Assembly: GCA_000697335.1 (NCBI GenBank)
Contig: JNEM01009313.1
Location: forward strand, 1 to 10,653
Source of the DNA: Conidiobolus incongruus B7586
Taxonomy: Eukaryota; Entomophthoromycota; Entomophthoromycetes; Entomophthorales; Conidiobolaceae
Direction: 5' to 3'
Length of the DNA: 10,653 nucleotides
Part shown: positions 10,429-10,653 of the stretch, in pieces
How positions within the stretch are numbered: position 1 is the stretch's first letter
Layout of the letters: every line of letters begins with the position of its first letter
Notes under the pieces: generated by a model
Database searches by the model: none
Told to the model about the DNA's origin: nothing
What the model saw: only the letters and a program-made list of their open reading frames with translations
Program-made: the position numbers and the translations under genes

Positions 10429-10653
10429 ATGGCTGTTTCCGTCGGAAAGAACAAGAAAAAGAAATGGTCTAAGGGAAAGGTCAAGGATAAGGCCAACAAC
10501 GCTGTCACTTTTGACCAAGCCACCCTTGACAAACTTCTCAAGGAAGTTCCCACCTACAAATTGGTTACTCCTTCCGTCCTTGTTGATCGTCTCCGTATCT
10601 CTGGTTCCTTGGCCCGTCAAGCTATCAAAGATTTAGAAGCTCAAGGTCTCATT
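10429..10653 (+). CDS. RPS25: 40S ribosomal protein eS25, 5' part, cut by window end
   Basis: Ribosomal protein eS25 (S25e) belongs to the head of the small ribosomal subunit. The first 75 codons are present, uninterrupted. Family members run about 105-125 residues, so the C-terminus lies beyond the window. Diagnostic blocks are the basic [13 protein letters not shown] (9-21), the winged-helix core with [18 protein letters not shown] (38-55), and [18 protein letters not shown] (58-75). The ATG has a strong context (ACCATGG) and an in-frame TAA at 10417-10419, which fixes the start. Only eight residues precede the Lys run, shorter than in yeast or human. Codon use is strikingly unlike the two other genes: AAG, GTC, GAC, CTC, GCC and CGT dominate, and G+C is 102/225 (45%). 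This is the usual mark of very high expression, not of transfer. The ATTCTTTTTG pyrimidine stretch about 20-30 bases upstream of the ATG may lie near the transcript start. Confidence 0.96.
   Translation, partial: MAVSVGKNKKKKWSKGKVKDKANNAVTFDQATLDKLLKEVPTYKLVTPSVLVDRLRISGSLARQAIKDLEAQGLI

Noticed and set aside
10399-10620. A 73-codon open frame on the minus strand
   Set aside because: It lies opposite the eS25 coding sequence and its 5' flank, resembles no family, and is explained by the biased codon use of the real gene.

Overview
The window looks like nuclear DNA of an AT-rich, intron-containing eukaryote, most likely an early-diverging (non-Dikarya) fungus. This is inferred from the three genes. 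Their proteins are clearly eukaryotic: a TBC1D5-type Rab GAP, a cAMP-dependent protein kinase catalytic subunit ending in the fungal-style F-x-x-F tail, and ribosomal protein eS25 with the fungal-looking stretch [13 protein letters not shown]. The two genes with introns have 13 very short GT-AG introns (47-64 bases). CTG codons fall at conserved leucines, so the code is standard and the yeast CUG-Ser clade is excluded. I cannot name the species. Entomophthoralean, zoopagalean, mucoromycotan or glomeromycotan fungi would all fit.

Layout: 1-887 is AT-rich upstream DNA. A ten-exon TBC1D5-like gene lies on + (888-2745). A 2.35-kb spacer (2746-5096) separates it from a convergent five-exon PKA catalytic subunit gene on - (5097-6345). 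A 4.1-kb, extremely AT-rich spacer (6346-10428) then separates the divergent PKA gene from the first 75 codons of the eS25 gene on + (10429 to the window end). Only the three genes are supported as coding. The spacers hold inverted repeats, AT microsatellites, one island of higher GC, and no recognisable tRNA, rRNA or transposase gene.

The genes are ordinary housekeeping and signalling genes, with no sign of an operon-like or cluster relationship. The TBC protein is predicted to switch off Rab7 on endosomes and to dock on retromer. The kinase is the effector of cAMP signalling. eS25 is a 40S subunit protein. Both regulatory proteins keep their catalytic residues. Exon structures were worked out by hand from splice consensus, frame continuity and family alignment.

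I did not find a convincing novel system. The points most worth a second look are the retromer-docking NPL loop kept at exact spacing in the TBC protein, an odd Trp-Thr-Cys substitution in the kinase large lobe, a possible terminal-inverted-repeat pair bracketing 7352-8327, and a compositional island at about 8161-8340.
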